From: Microcosmobacter mediterraneus
GTDB taxonomy: Bacteria > Bacteroidota > Bacteroidia > Flavobacteriales > Flavobacteriaceae
Length of the DNA stretch: 64,000 bases
NCBI RefSeq assembly: GCF_031846265.1
Contig: NZ_JAVRIA010000001.1
Location: forward strand, 372,001-436,000
Direction: 5' to 3'
In this document: piece by piece, positions 1 through 9,089 of the stretch
Position numbering within the stretch: the stretch's first letter is position 1
Layout of the letters: each line of letters begins with the position of its first letter
Notes under the pieces: model-generated
Seen by the model: the letters and a program-made list of their open reading frames with translations, nothing else
The model's database searches: none
What the model was told of the DNA's origin: nothing
Program-made: the position numbers and the translations under genes

Positions 1-2
1 TA

Positions 3-737
3 ACAACTAAAAAATATTGGGAAGCATACTATAAAAATAGTCATGTAAACAAACAACATATATTAACTGTTTGTTCTTATTATTCTCCAATTTGGGAAAT
101 TTTTATTTCAAATAGTGAAGTATCTAAAAGTCTTATTGAGATAGGAGGATTCCCTGGCCGCTATTTAGCTTATTTAGCTAATAGGTACAATATTGAACCA
201 ACCTGTCTAGACTATAATTCAGATCTTACTCAAATTGAAGGATCATTTATGGAAATGGATGTTCAACATTATCATATTATTAAAGAGGATTTTATAAAAT
301 TTAAACCGAAATTGAAATATGATTATGTAATGTCTAATGGGTTTATTGAACACTTTAAAAATTACGATGATATTTTAGATTTACATGTCAAATATATGTC
401 AGAAAACGGTCGCTTATTGGTAATGATACCAAATATGAAAGGCTATATTCAGTTTTATAAATATTTAGTTGACTACAAAAATTTGAAGATCCATAATTTA
501 AAATGTATGAAACTTAAAGTTTTTGAAGACTTTGCTGAAAGACATAATCTTTCCATCCTGCATTTAGGTTATTATGGTGGTTTCCCTCTAGGTATACATC
601 AAAAAATCAATTTTTTGCAAAAGATTATTTATAAATTACATCGCTTAGTTTTTAAATATTTTGCTAATGATAAGTTAAAAAAATATCCTTCTAAATATTT
701 TTCATCTGCGATAGTAGGTGTTTTTGAAAAGCAATAA
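3..737 (+). CDS. SAM-dependent class I methyltransferase, 5' end outside window
   Basis: The reading frame is open from the left edge to the stop at 735-737, so the gene begins before the window. The first ATG in frame, at 249, is internal because the SAM-binding motif I (IEIGGFPGRYLAYLA) lies upstream of it at about 138-182. After that come an acidic strand end (LDYN), a motif-II-like segment (YDYVMSNGFIEHF) and GRLLVMIPN, the usual order in Methyltransf_11-type enzymes. The acceptor is unknown. Its place, 3 bp before an amidotransferase in a glycan locus, suggests a sugar or sugar-precursor target, which is inference. Family assignment is firm, substrate is not. Confidence 0.85.
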   Translation, partial: TTKKYWEAYYKNSHVNKQHILTVCSYYSPIWEIFISNSEVSKSLIEIGGFPGRYLAYLANRYNIEPTCLDYNSDLTQIEGSFMEMDVQHYHIIKEDFIKFKPKLKYDYVMSNGFIEHFKNYDDILDLHVKYMSENGRLLVMIPNMKGYIQFYKYLVDYKNLKIHNLKCMKLKVFEDFAERHNLSILHLGYYGGFPLGIHQKINFLQKIIYKLHRLVFKYFANDKLKKYPSKYFSSAIVGVFEKQ

Positions 738-740
738 TAT

Positions 741-2561
741 ATGTGTGGATTCCTAACAGAATTTTGTTTTAAAGATACGATCTCTACAGAAGCAAATTGT
801 TTTAAAGATATTTTAGCACTTTCAAAACATAGAGGTCCAGATGCAAGCCACGTTATAAGTGAATCCTATTTTCAATTAGGTTTTAACAGATTAGCGATAC
901 TAGATTTATCTGAGAATGGAAATCAGCCAAAGCAAAGTAAATCTGGTCGTTACCATGTTGTTTTTAATGGTGAGATATACAACTTTAAAGCCTTAGCTAA
1001 GCACTATAGTTTGTCAAGTATAAATTCTGCTTCTGACACAGAAGTACTTATCGATTTATTAGATGCAATAGGTATAAAGCAAACCATTAAAAACCTAAAC
1101 GGAATGTTTGCCATTAGTATAGTAGATACAGTAACAAAACAGCTGTATTTAGCGAGAGATTTTGCAGGTATAAAACCTCTATTTTATGGTAAATCTAAGC
1201 ATGGTATTGTAGCTGCTTCACAGTTTAACCAAGTATTTAAACACCAATGGCATAGCGATCAATCATTAAGATTAGATGTTGTAAAAGAGTATTTTGCATT
1301 TGGCTATATGCAAGCACCTAATACCATTTATAAAAATATATTTCAGGTTAATCCAGGAGAATTAGTTGAAATTAATATTTCTGGAGATATTAAAACTAAG
1401 ACATTACTAAAGTTTCCTAAGACCACTGAGCATAAATCTATTGATTACTCTAGATTAGATAAAGCTATTAGTGATGCTGTAAATAGACAATTGGTAAGTG
1501 ATGTACCTTTGGCTACGTTTTTAAGTGGAGGTATTGATAGTCCTTTAGTAAGTGCTTACGCAAAAGCCTCTAGGACCAATATTGAAGCGTTTACACTAAA
1601 GGTAAATGATAAAGGATTAAACGAAAGTGAATTAGCAAAGTCATATGCAGAGGCTTTAGAAATAAAACAACATATTATCTCTGTAGAAGAAAACAGTATT
1701 ATAGATAGTATTAATGCTCATTTTAAAGCATTTTCAGAGCCCTTTGGAGATTATTCAAGTATTCCAACGTATGTGATTTCAAAAGAATCAAAGAAAAAAC
1801 ATACAGTAATGTTATCTGGTGATGGAGGAGATGAGTTATTTTTTGGGTATCCTAGAATGTTAGATGTTATAAATAAAAAGCATTGGTTTATACTGCCTAG
1901 AATTATTAGAAAACCTCTTATTAGAATTACAAATAAACTGGGTATTACCAATACATGGTCACCTTATTTAGATAGTTTCAATGAATTTATAATAAATAAA
2001 CACACCCATTTGCCAAGCCAAGTTTTAGATAACGCAATACCTAAAACGGTTTTTTCAGATAGTTTAAAAATACTATATACTATTACTAATGGTAAAAAAG
2101 CTGCTATTTTACAACAGCTACGATGGAATGAATTTTATGCGCATTTACAACGTGTTCTTATTAAAGTAGATAGAGCTAGTATGATTAATAGTTTGGAAGT
2201 AAGAGTGCCTTTACTAGATAAAAATGTCATTGAAAACGCTTGGCAAACCACTGAAAACTTAAAATCTAAATCAGATTTAAAAAGGCCTTTAAAACAACTG
2301 TTATCTAAAAAAGTACCCGAAAATTTAGTTACAAAACAAAAAAAAGGATTTGCTGTACCATTGCATAAATGGCTTCAAAACGATTTAAAGAACGATGTTT
2401 TGGACATCGTTAATAAAACTAAATTTTATGGAGATGACGTATTTAATGCTCAATATTTAAGGCAGTATGTTAAAGACTATTACAATGCAAAGCATAATAA
2501 TTTCTGGGGTGTTTGGCATATTTATGCTTGGCAAAAATGGGCGAAATTGCATTTGAATTAA
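741..2561 (+). CDS. asnB: Asparagine synthase (glutamine-hydrolysing) family amidotransferase
   Basis: A 606-residue two-domain class II amidotransferase. The N-terminal nucleophile Cys2 follows the initiator Met (MCGF), and HRGPD, FNRLAILD, NGEIYN and SDTEVLI motifs complete the glutaminase domain. The ATP-pyrophosphatase domain carries SGGIDS (residues 262-267) and SGDGGDELFFGY. All hallmark residues are present, so glutamine-dependent ATP-driven amidation is expected. The family makes asparagine, but members within O-antigen loci (Francisella WbtH is the known case) amidate uronic-acid sugars, which fits this neighbourhood. It starts 3 bp after the methyltransferase and precedes a synthetase-only relative. 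Amidation of a glycan carboxylate is inference. Confidence 0.9.
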   Translation: MCGFLTEFCFKDTISTEANCFKDILALSKHRGPDASHVISESYFQLGFNRLAILDLSENGNQPKQSKSGRYHVVFNGEIYNFKALAKHYSLSSINSASDTEVLIDLLDAIGIKQTIKNLNGMFAISIVDTVTKQLYLARDFAGIKPLFYGKSKHGIVAASQFNQVFKHQWHSDQSLRLDVVKEYFAFGYMQAPNTIYKNIFQVNPGELVEINISGDIKTKTLLKFPKTTEHKSIDYSRLDKAISDAVNRQLVSDVPLATFLSGGIDSPLVSAYAKASRTNIEAFTLKVNDKGLNESELAKSYAEALEIKQHIISVEENSIIDSINAHFKAFSEPFGDYSSIPTYVISKESKKKHTVMLSGDGGDELFFGYPRMLDVINKKHWFILPRIIRKPLIRITNKLGITNTWSPYLDSFNEFIINKHTHLPSQVLDNAIPKTVFSDSLKILYTITNGKKAAILQQLRWNEFYAHLQRVLIKVDRASMINSLEVRVPLLDKNVIENAWQTTENLKSKSDLKRPLKQLLSKKVPENLVTKQKKGFAVPLHKWLQNDLKNDVLDIVNKTKFYGDDVFNAQYLRQYVKDYYNAKHNNFWGVWHIYAWQKWAKLHLN

Positions 2562-2597
2562 TTTATTAGTCACCAAAGTTCTTATATTCGTGTAGTA

Positions 2598-3983
2598 ATG
2601 AATAAAGAGCTTAACATCCCTATATTACCCAAAGAACATCAATTTGCAAAAGTAAAGGCTACTCACGAATTGAATTTAGAGGCAATTTGCATTTTTATGG
2701 CAACCGGTTTTTTTTTAGATGATGATACGTATTGGCGAGATAATGTATGTCTTTTACCAGGTCATAATCACATTCTAGATGAGAATAATTTATTAATAGA
2801 AAGTAAATCGTGGTTTAATTGGCATTATAGTCCGAGAGATATTTCCTTTAATGATGCGCTCGGAGAATATAAGTATTTATTGCATACAATAGTAAAAGAG
2901 CAAGTGGGAGATTCTCCAGTTATTTTGCCACTTTCTGGAGGTTTAGATAGTAGAAGCCAAGCATTAATATTAAAAGATTTAAATAATCCTGTACATGCTT
3001 TTAGCTATTCATTTAAAGGAGGCTTTCCAGAACATAAAATTAGTAAACAGATAGCAGCGTTATTTGGATTTTCTTTTGAATATTTTCAAATCCAAAAAGG
3101 ATATTTATGGGACGTGATTGATGAATTAGCAACAATCAATAATTGTTATTCAGAATTTACTCATCCAAGACAGATGTCAGTTCTTAAAGAATTAAGACAA
3201 ATGAAAGGAATTTTTTCTCTCGGACATTGGGGAGATGTGTTGTTTGATAGAGGAGTTCCAGAAGGTACATTAGAAGAAGATGTTATGCCATTATTGTTGA
3301 AGAAAATGTTGAAACCTAAAGGCTTAGAACTAGCTGAGCAATTATGGAAAACTTGGCAACTTAAAGGTGATTTTATAAGCTATTTTACTTACAGAGTTGA
3401 AAAATCATTGGCCAAAATTAAAGTAGATAATATTAGTGCTAGAATACGAGCCTTTAAGACTTCCCAATGGGCACATCGTTGGACTACAACCAATTTAAGT
3501 GTTTTTGAAGCTGCTCATCCAATTACCTTACCTTATTACGATAATCGAATGTGTGAATTTATTTGCACGATTCCTGAAGAATTTTTAGCGGATAGACGCT
3601 TGCAAATTGCGCATTTACAAGAAAATAAAGTATTATCTAAGATTGTATGGCAAGAACAAAAACCGTTTAATTTAACAAATTATAAGTTTAATAAATCACC
3701 ATATAATCTGCTTTATCGAACAGTAAATAAAGTACAGAGAGAGTTTAGATCAATATTTGGCAATCCATATATTCAACGTAATTTTGAATTACAATTTCAA
3801 GGTAAAGAAAACAATAAAATATTAAAACAATATTTGTTTAGTGTAGGTATGCAAAGTTTAGTTCCTAAGGAGATAGTCAAATATTTTTTTGATTCTTTCA
3901 ACAGCAAAAATTATGTAGCTTATTCTCATCCAATAAGCATGTTATTAACGTTAGCTGTTTGGCAGCAAAAATTTAGAAAGTAA
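2598..3983 (+). CDS. Asparagine synthase-related protein without glutaminase domain
   Basis: A 461-residue protein with the PP-loop SGGLDS at residues 113-118 preceded by about 100 residues matching only the linker of AsnB (compare FMATGFFLDDDTYW with the FAFGYM segment of the upstream gene). The N-terminal Cys glutaminase domain is absent. The second nucleotide-site motif is altered: where AsnB has SGDGGDELF this protein reads GHWGDVLF. It may adenylate a carboxylate using free ammonia, work with the neighbouring intact AsnB, or form another amide or ester. It begins 36 bp after asnB and its stop is 1 bp from the next gene, so they are probably cotranscribed. Confidence 0.8.
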   Translation: MNKELNIPILPKEHQFAKVKATHELNLEAICIFMATGFFLDDDTYWRDNVCLLPGHNHILDENNLLIESKSWFNWHYSPRDISFNDALGEYKYLLHTIVKEQVGDSPVILPLSGGLDSRSQALILKDLNNPVHAFSYSFKGGFPEHKISKQIAALFGFSFEYFQIQKGYLWDVIDELATINNCYSEFTHPRQMSVLKELRQMKGIFSLGHWGDVLFDRGVPEGTLEEDVMPLLLKKMLKPKGLELAEQLWKTWQLKGDFISYFTYRVEKSLAKIKVDNISARIRAFKTSQWAHRWTTTNLSVFEAAHPITLPYYDNRMCEFICTIPEEFLADRRLQIAHLQENKVLSKIVWQEQKPFNLTNYKFNKSPYNLLYRTVNKVQREFRSIFGNPYIQRNFELQFQGKENNKILKQYLFSVGMQSLVPKEIVKYFFDSFNSKNYVAYSHPISMLLTLAVWQQKFRK

Positions 3984-3984
3984 C

Positions 3985-4983
3985 GTGAAATTATCTATAA
4001 TAGTACCAGTTTATAATGGTGAAAAGTTTATTAATAGAGCCTATCAATCTATTATAAATCAAAAATTAGATGATATTGCTTATGAAATAATTTTTGTAGA
4101 CAATAATTCTACTGATAATTCTTACAAGTTAATTAAAGAACTAAAAACTATTGATTCAAAGATTAGACTGGTAAAACAACCTCATCAAGGTGAAGCCAAC
4201 GCGAGAAATAAAGGTGTGGCAGAATCTAAAGGTAACTATGTGTATCAATTAGATGTTGATGATGAGATTTATCCTGATGCCTTGAGAAAATTGATGGCCG
4301 TTTTAGATAATAATGAAGAAATTCATGCTGTTTTTGGAAAAATGGTAAAATCTACTAAAAGCCTTGATGAAACTGTTAAACCGGAAGATGAAACAAATGA
4401 AGTTATTTTAAAGCAGAAACCATTCTGGGGAATGGAATGGTTTTTAAAATTACAGACGGTTGTAGGTGAAGCTGCATTTATGCATAGAAGGATTGTATTT
4501 GATAATATAGGAAATTACAATACAAAAATATCTATGGGAACAGACACCGTATTTGATATTGAGTTAGGAATGACTCATAATGTGGCATTTATTGATACCT
4601 ACATATATCTATATTACAAACATGCAGATTCAATAACTGAACAATCTAAAAGACAAATTAGTCAAGTATTTCATTTATGGTCAAGACTGGTTGAATATCA
4701 CCTTCCATATTATTTAGCTAATGAAGTTCCCTTGGAATATAAATCACATCTTTTTAATCAGCTATTCAGCACACCTGCCAAAATTTTATACCATACTCCA
4801 AAATTTAGAGATAGAACGTTATTATTAAAGCAAATAAAAAAGCAAATATTACCTTATAAATTGACTTTTTTAATTCGATCATATTTAACGCTTATGGTTT
4901 ATTGGCCAAATAAATATTTATTAAAATACTATGTTTATCGTTTGTCAAAAAGATATGTGAGAACACATTTTGATACGTTTTAG
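3985..4983 (+). CDS. Glycosyltransferase family 2
   Basis: A 332-residue GT-A fold enzyme that transfers a sugar from a nucleotide donor to a growing glycan at the cytoplasmic face. The N-terminus (LSIIVPVYNGEKFINRA) is the standard GT2 opening, followed by IIFVDNNSTDNS and the metal-binding DVDDE at roughly residue 90. A second conserved region (GMEWFLKLQTVVGEAAFMHRR) covers the acceptor side. The C-terminal third is basic and hydrophobic and may sit on the membrane. The start is GTG, one base after the preceding stop. Donor and linkage cannot be read from sequence. Confidence 0.88.
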   Translation: MKLSIIVPVYNGEKFINRAYQSIINQKLDDIAYEIIFVDNNSTDNSYKLIKELKTIDSKIRLVKQPHQGEANARNKGVAESKGNYVYQLDVDDEIYPDALRKLMAVLDNNEEIHAVFGKMVKSTKSLDETVKPEDETNEVILKQKPFWGMEWFLKLQTVVGEAAFMHRRIVFDNIGNYNTKISMGTDTVFDIELGMTHNVAFIDTYIYLYYKHADSITEQSKRQISQVFHLWSRLVEYHLPYYLANEVPLEYKSHLFNQLFSTPAKILYHTPKFRDRTLLLKQIKKQILPYKLTFLIRSYLTLMVYWPNKYLLKYYVYRLSKRYVRTHFDTF

Positions 4984-5009
4984 TAATTAATCTTTAGTAT
5001 GCACTATTC

Positions 5010-5591
5010 ATGATACGTCTATTTAAACATGCTTATAAAAAGTTAATTCTTAATATGTTGTATAACAAACATGTAAAGGATAATACTCTCATTATTAGCG
5101 ATATAGATCAGGTTATAAGTGTACGTGGCTGCGCTGCAAAACCAAAAACGGTTAGAAAAAAGTTTGAACATTTAATGTTTTATTATCCAGATGCCGCGTT
5201 TATTTTTTTCTGGAGAATAGGATCAATTAGTAAATGGCCTTCAAAGTTATTTACCAAAAATTTCAATTGTAAAATATTTGGTAGCACTAAGATAGAAGGA
5301 GGTCTTCACTGCTTTCATCCATTTGGAACAGTGATTAATGCAAAAAGTATTGGTAAGAATTTTCAATTTAGAAATGGTTTAACCATTGGAAATAAAAACA
5401 ATGATAATACTCAATTACCTATAATTGGAGATAATGTTACTGTTGGAGCAAATGTTGTAATAATAGGTGCTATTAATATTGGTAATAATACCGTAATTGG
5501 TGCAGGATCAGTGGTAGTAAAAGATGTGCCTGACAATGCCGTTGTTGCAGGAAATCCAGCAAAAATAATCAAGACGTTGTCACATGAATAA
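5010..5591 (+). CDS. Left-handed beta-helix (hexapeptide) acyltransferase, serine acetyltransferase-like
   Basis: A 193-residue protein whose C-terminal half has hexapeptide repeats (IGDNVTVGANVVIIG, IGNNTVIGAGSVVVKDV) and ends with the VVAGNPAKII signature of the CysE/NodL/WcaF class. These enzymes transfer acetyl or similar groups from CoA to serine or sugar hydroxyl or amino groups. The N-terminal helical part (AAFIFFWRIGSISKWP) resembles serine acetyltransferase-like proteins common in polysaccharide loci. The expected catalytic His is probably in LHCFHPFGTVIN. The last 8 bp overlap the next glycosyltransferase, implying translational coupling. A sugar O-acetyltransferase role is more likely than cysteine synthesis. 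Confidence 0.8.
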   Translation: MIRLFKHAYKKLILNMLYNKHVKDNTLIISDIDQVISVRGCAAKPKTVRKKFEHLMFYYPDAAFIFFWRIGSISKWPSKLFTKNFNCKIFGSTKIEGGLHCFHPFGTVINAKSIGKNFQFRNGLTIGNKNNDNTQLPIIGDNVTVGANVVIIGAINIGNNTVIGAGSVVVKDVPDNAVVAGNPAKIIKTLSHE

Positions 5592-6681
5592 ACGTATTCG
5601 CATTTTATTTACAATTTCTAACTTCAATACAGCAGGAAGTGGTAAGGTAGTTTATGACTTGGTTAGTGGCCTTGATAAAAATAAATTTGATGTAGAGATT
5701 GCTTGTGGTAGTGATGAAGGTGATTTTTTTAAAATTGTAAAAGCATTAGGATTGCCTATTAATATCTGTAAAACTAAAACTCCATTAAGACCATATTATT
5801 CATTAATACCTAGGATTTTAAAAATAGCTAGGTTTTATAAAAAACAGAATTATCATATTATTCATTCTTGGGAATGGAGTAGTGACTGGACAGAAGTTTT
5901 AGCTGCACGCTTTGCAGGAGTAAAATGGCTATATACTAAAAAAGCTATGGGTTTTAAAAGTAAACATTGGAAGATAAAAAGCTATCTGGCAGATTTTATA
6001 ATAACTATAAATGATGAAATGCAAAACTATTTTCCCTACAAGAAAGCACAAGAATTAATCCCTTTAGGCATAGATTCTGAGTATTATTCTCCTACTTTTT
6101 TTGGTAATAAAATTTCTAGTATTAGTTCAAATTTTGAAATAATAACAGTGGCAAATTTAGTACCTGTAAAGGGGATTGAAGTATTAATACGTGCCTTACA
6201 CAATTTAAATGATTCAACTTATCAACTTACTATACTCGGAGATTACAAAAATGATTATGGTACAGAATTAATACAATTAGTAGAAAAACTAAATTTGGAG
6301 CATCAAGTACATTTTAAAGGTAAGCTATTGGATGTAAGACAAAGCATTTCGGAGTCTAATTTATATGTTATTCCTACTTTAAATCAAGGGCGAAAAGAAG
6401 GAATGCCAATGGCTCTTGTAGAGGCTATGTGTATGGGTATTCCAGTGCTTGGTTCTGATATTTCAGGTATTAATTATGTACTTAAAGAGTATACGGATTT
6501 ATTGTTTTCGCCAGGAGATAGTAAAGATTTAAGTTTGAAAATTAAAAATATCAGACAAATGTCTATTAACGAAAGAGCACAATTAGGTGAATCACTAAGA
6601 GACTATTGTCTTACTAATTTTTCGATGAATAGTTTTATCAAAAGTCATGAACTACTTTACAAAAGGCTTCTTAAGAGATAA
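5584..6681 (+). CDS. Glycosyltransferase family 4
   Basis: A 365-residue GT-B retaining glycosyltransferase. The N-terminal domain opens with ILFTISNFNTAGSGKVVYDL, the glycine-rich acceptor loop of this family. The C-terminal donor domain has VANLVPVKGIEVLIRAL and the EX7E element EGMPMALVE near residues 272-280. There are no signal or membrane segments, so it should act at the inner face of the cytoplasmic membrane. It overlaps the acyltransferase by 8 bp and stops 3 bp before the first MBOAT gene, so it is in the same transcript. Sugar specificity is unknown. Confidence 0.9.
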   Translation: MNKRIRILFTISNFNTAGSGKVVYDLVSGLDKNKFDVEIACGSDEGDFFKIVKALGLPINICKTKTPLRPYYSLIPRILKIARFYKKQNYHIIHSWEWSSDWTEVLAARFAGVKWLYTKKAMGFKSKHWKIKSYLADFIITINDEMQNYFPYKKAQELIPLGIDSEYYSPTFFGNKISSISSNFEIITVANLVPVKGIEVLIRALHNLNDSTYQLTILGDYKNDYGTELIQLVEKLNLEHQVHFKGKLLDVRQSISESNLYVIPTLNQGRKEGMPMALVEAMCMGIPVLGSDISGINYVLKEYTDLLFSPGDSKDLSLKIKNIRQMSINERAQLGESLRDYCLTNFSMNSFIKSHELLYKRLLKR

Positions 6682-6684
6682 ATT

Positions 6685-8121
6685 ATGATATTTAATTCCT
6701 TAGATTTTGCCTTATTTCTGCCAATTGTATTCACACTTTATTGGTTGATTCAAAACTATAACTTAAAGCTGCAAAACTTACTCATTGTTGTAGCAAGTTA
6801 TATTTTTTATGGATGGTGGGATTGGCGTTTTTTAAGTCTTATTTTATTTAGCACTTTAGTTGATTATTCAATAGGCATTTATCTCAATAAAACAAGCGAT
6901 AAGACTAAACGAAAAATGATGCTTTATACCAGTGTTTTAGTAAATATTGGTCTGCTTGGGTTTTTTAAGTATTACAATTTTTTTGTAAGTAATTTTGTTG
7001 ATTCTTTCGCTTTTTTTGGAGCTAAAATAAAGCCTAACACCCTTAACATCATATTACCAGTTGGAATTAGTTTTTATACGTTTCAAACGCTGAGTTACAC
7101 TATTGATATTTACAAGAATAAATTAGCGCCAACTAAGGACTTCATAAGTTTCGCAGCTTTTGTTAGTTTCTTTCCTCAACTAGTGGCTGGACCTATAGAA
7201 AGAGCTACAAATTTATTGCCACAATTTTATACTAAAAGAAATTTTGATGCAAAGAAATCGATGGATGGTTTTCGTCAGATTCTTTGGGGTTTATTCAAAA
7301 AGGTAGTTATTGCTGACAATTGTGCCAGATACGTTAACCTTATCTTTGATAATTATGAAGCATACTCCGGAAGCACCTTATTTTTAGGAGCGATGTTATT
7401 TGCTTTTCAAATTTATGGTGATTTTTCTGGTTACAGTGATATTGCTATAGGTGTTTCTCGATTATTTGGTTTTAATTTAAAGCAAAACTTTGCCTTTCCT
7501 TATTTTTCAAGGGATATAGCAGAATTTTGGAGAAGGTGGCATATTTCATTATCAACGTGGTTTCGAGACTATGTATACATACCATTAGGTGGATCAAGAG
7601 GTTCTAGATGCAATAAAATAAGAAACGTATTTATTATTTTTATTGTAAGCGGTTTTTGGCATGGAGCGAATTGGACTTTTATTGTTTGGGGAGCTTTAAA
7701 TGCACTGTATTTTTTACCACTATTATTGCTTAACAGAAATCGCGTAAATACCAATGTGGTAGCAGAACACAGTATTTTACCAAGTTTTACTGAAAGTTTC
7801 AAGATGTTGATCACTTTTCTACTTACTACCTTAACATGGGTTTTCTTTAGGTCAGATTCTGTAGCTTCAGCAATTGATTATTTATCGAACATTTGTAATG
7901 CATCAATTTTCAGTAAACCTCTTGCGCTAGAGTCTTATCTATATATATTTATCTTGTTATTCATATTAATAGAGTGGAGAGGAAGAAGGGAACAATACGG
8001 TATAGAGAAGCTTTGGTTAAATAAACCTTGGCCTCTACAATGGGCTTTTTACTATATGCTTGCAATGCTTATTTTTCTGTATGGTGGAGAAGCCCAAGAA
8101 TTTATTTATTTTCAGTTCTAG
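6685..8121 (+). CDS. MBOAT-family O-acyltransferase (AlgI/DltB/PatA type), copy 1
   Basis: A 478-residue polytopic membrane protein starting MIFNSLDF, the typical opening of Bacteroidota AlgI-like proteins. The conserved core (SRDIAEFWRRWHISLSTW, then SGFWHGANWTF) contains the invariant MBOAT catalytic histidine at residue 326, and about ten hydrophobic segments surround it. AlgI/PatA/DltB proteins pass acyl (usually acetyl) groups from the cytoplasm to an envelope polymer with the help of an SGNH partner. The next gene encodes such a partner, 2 bp downstream. A second MBOAT gene with His at the same residue number follows at 9090. Function in glycan O-acetylation is strongly implied; the acceptor is unknown. 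Confidence 0.9.
   Translation: MIFNSLDFALFLPIVFTLYWLIQNYNLKLQNLLIVVASYIFYGWWDWRFLSLILFSTLVDYSIGIYLNKTSDKTKRKMMLYTSVLVNIGLLGFFKYYNFFVSNFVDSFAFFGAKIKPNTLNIILPVGISFYTFQTLSYTIDIYKNKLAPTKDFISFAAFVSFFPQLVAGPIERATNLLPQFYTKRNFDAKKSMDGFRQILWGLFKKVVIADNCARYVNLIFDNYEAYSGSTLFLGAMLFAFQIYGDFSGYSDIAIGVSRLFGFNLKQNFAFPYFSRDIAEFWRRWHISLSTWFRDYVYIPLGGSRGSRCNKIRNVFIIFIVSGFWHGANWTFIVWGALNALYFLPLLLLNRNRVNTNVVAEHSILPSFTESFKMLITFLLTTLTWVFFRSDSVASAIDYLSNICNASIFSKPLALESYLYIFILLFILIEWRGRREQYGIEKLWLNKPWPLQWAFYYMLAMLIFLYGGEAQEFIYFQF
7396..7430 (+). repeat. 35-base exact repeat within MBOAT copy 1
   Basis: This stretch, inside the catalytic-core coding region of the first MBOAT gene, is identical at all 35 positions to 9801-9835 in the second. 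It encodes LFAFQIYGDFSG in both. The bases on each side differ. Conserved protein plus recent exchange between copies would explain it. Confidence 0.9.
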
Positions 8122-8123
8122 TT

Positions 8124-9029
8124 ATGAAATATTTTGTTTTTAAAATAGCCTTGTTCTTTTTTACAATTTTATTGTCTATTATTTTCTTGATTGATAAACG
8201 AACTAGTTTTTTTGTACAGGATTTTAAATCAGCAACAGGTAAATATGATATTGTTAATTTAGGAACGTCACATGGAGGAGGAATAAAGTATGATGTTATC
8301 AACGATTCTGTTTTTAGAGGGCACGGTTTTCAACGAGCGGGAAATACCTTGTATTATGATCTTCAAAATTATAAGTTCCTTAAGCCATACTTAAAAAAGG
8401 AAGCAATTGTAATTATTCCTCTGTCTTATTTTTCTTTTGGGCTGGATGAAAATAGAACAGATTATAGAGATCCAAGTTCATTTGTTAATGAGTTTTATTT
8501 TTATTTACCTAAAGAGTCTATTTATAACTATACGCATAGAAAAAAAGTAGAAGCCTATTTAAATAAAGCAAAGGCAAATTATAATAGCGTAGTAAATGAA
8601 CGTTTTTTTATTCGAGAACCTAGTCCAGCTAGTTTACTAAATATTCATGAGCATGTTGATTTTGCTGTTCAAAAGCATAGAAGAATGGGTGATTATAGTG
8701 ATTCAGAAAAAAATGTTGCTTATTTAGGTGCATTATTGGAAGATATTTTACAAAATAATTTTAAACCAGTAATATTAACAACTCCTTATTTTGAAGGATA
8801 TAATTCTCAATTTGGAGACGTTTGGTTAAAGGCTAATTATTATGATTTTATAGATTTGATATTAAAAAAATATGATGTAAAATATTTAAATTATTCTAAT
8901 GACCAAAGAATTTCTAATAATGTCAACCTTTTCCATAATTCAGATCATTTGAATCAGAAAGGGGCAAGATATTTTAGTAGAATTTTATTTCAAGATTTAA
9001 AAGATTTAGGAATTTTGAAAAGAGAATAA
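8124..9029 (+). CDS. SGNH-hydrolase-like partner of MBOAT (AlgJ/DltD/PatB-like), copy 1
   Basis: A 301-residue protein with one N-terminal membrane anchor (about residues 4-24) and an extracytoplasmic domain. Block I reads LGTSHGGG, giving Ser49 as the probable nucleophile, and the C-terminal block reads NSDHLNQKGA with His275. At the DxxH aspartate position this copy has Asn272, while Asp274 sits next to His275. The ATG at 8124 is chosen because the longer frame from 8028 would run about 96 bp into the MBOAT gene. The partner normally receives the acyl group and delivers it to the polymer in the periplasm. Family call rests on motifs and gene pairing, since overall similarity within SGNH is low. 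Confidence 0.75.
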   Translation: MKYFVFKIALFFFTILLSIIFLIDKRTSFFVQDFKSATGKYDIVNLGTSHGGGIKYDVINDSVFRGHGFQRAGNTLYYDLQNYKFLKPYLKKEAIVIIPLSYFSFGLDENRTDYRDPSSFVNEFYFYLPKESIYNYTHRKKVEAYLNKAKANYNSVVNERFFIREPSPASLLNIHEHVDFAVQKHRRMGDYSDSEKNVAYLGALLEDILQNNFKPVILTTPYFEGYNSQFGDVWLKANYYDFIDLILKKYDVKYLNYSNDQRISNNVNLFHNSDHLNQKGARYFSRILFQDLKDLGILKRE

Positions 9030-9089
9030 TAAAGCTTTTTGAAAAAGTATAAACCCATAGAATAAAGATGTATTTAAAGTAAATTAAAC

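Noticed and set aside
249..737. A 162-residue protein starting at ATG 249
   Set aside because: The same frame is open to the left edge and contains the SAM-binding motif upstream, so 249 is an internal Met of a larger methyltransferase.
8028..8123. N-terminal extension of the first SGNH-like protein into the MBOAT gene
   Set aside because: The extra 32 residues are out-of-frame MBOAT sequence; the ATG at 8124 gives a normal membrane anchor and follows the MBOAT stop by 2 bp.
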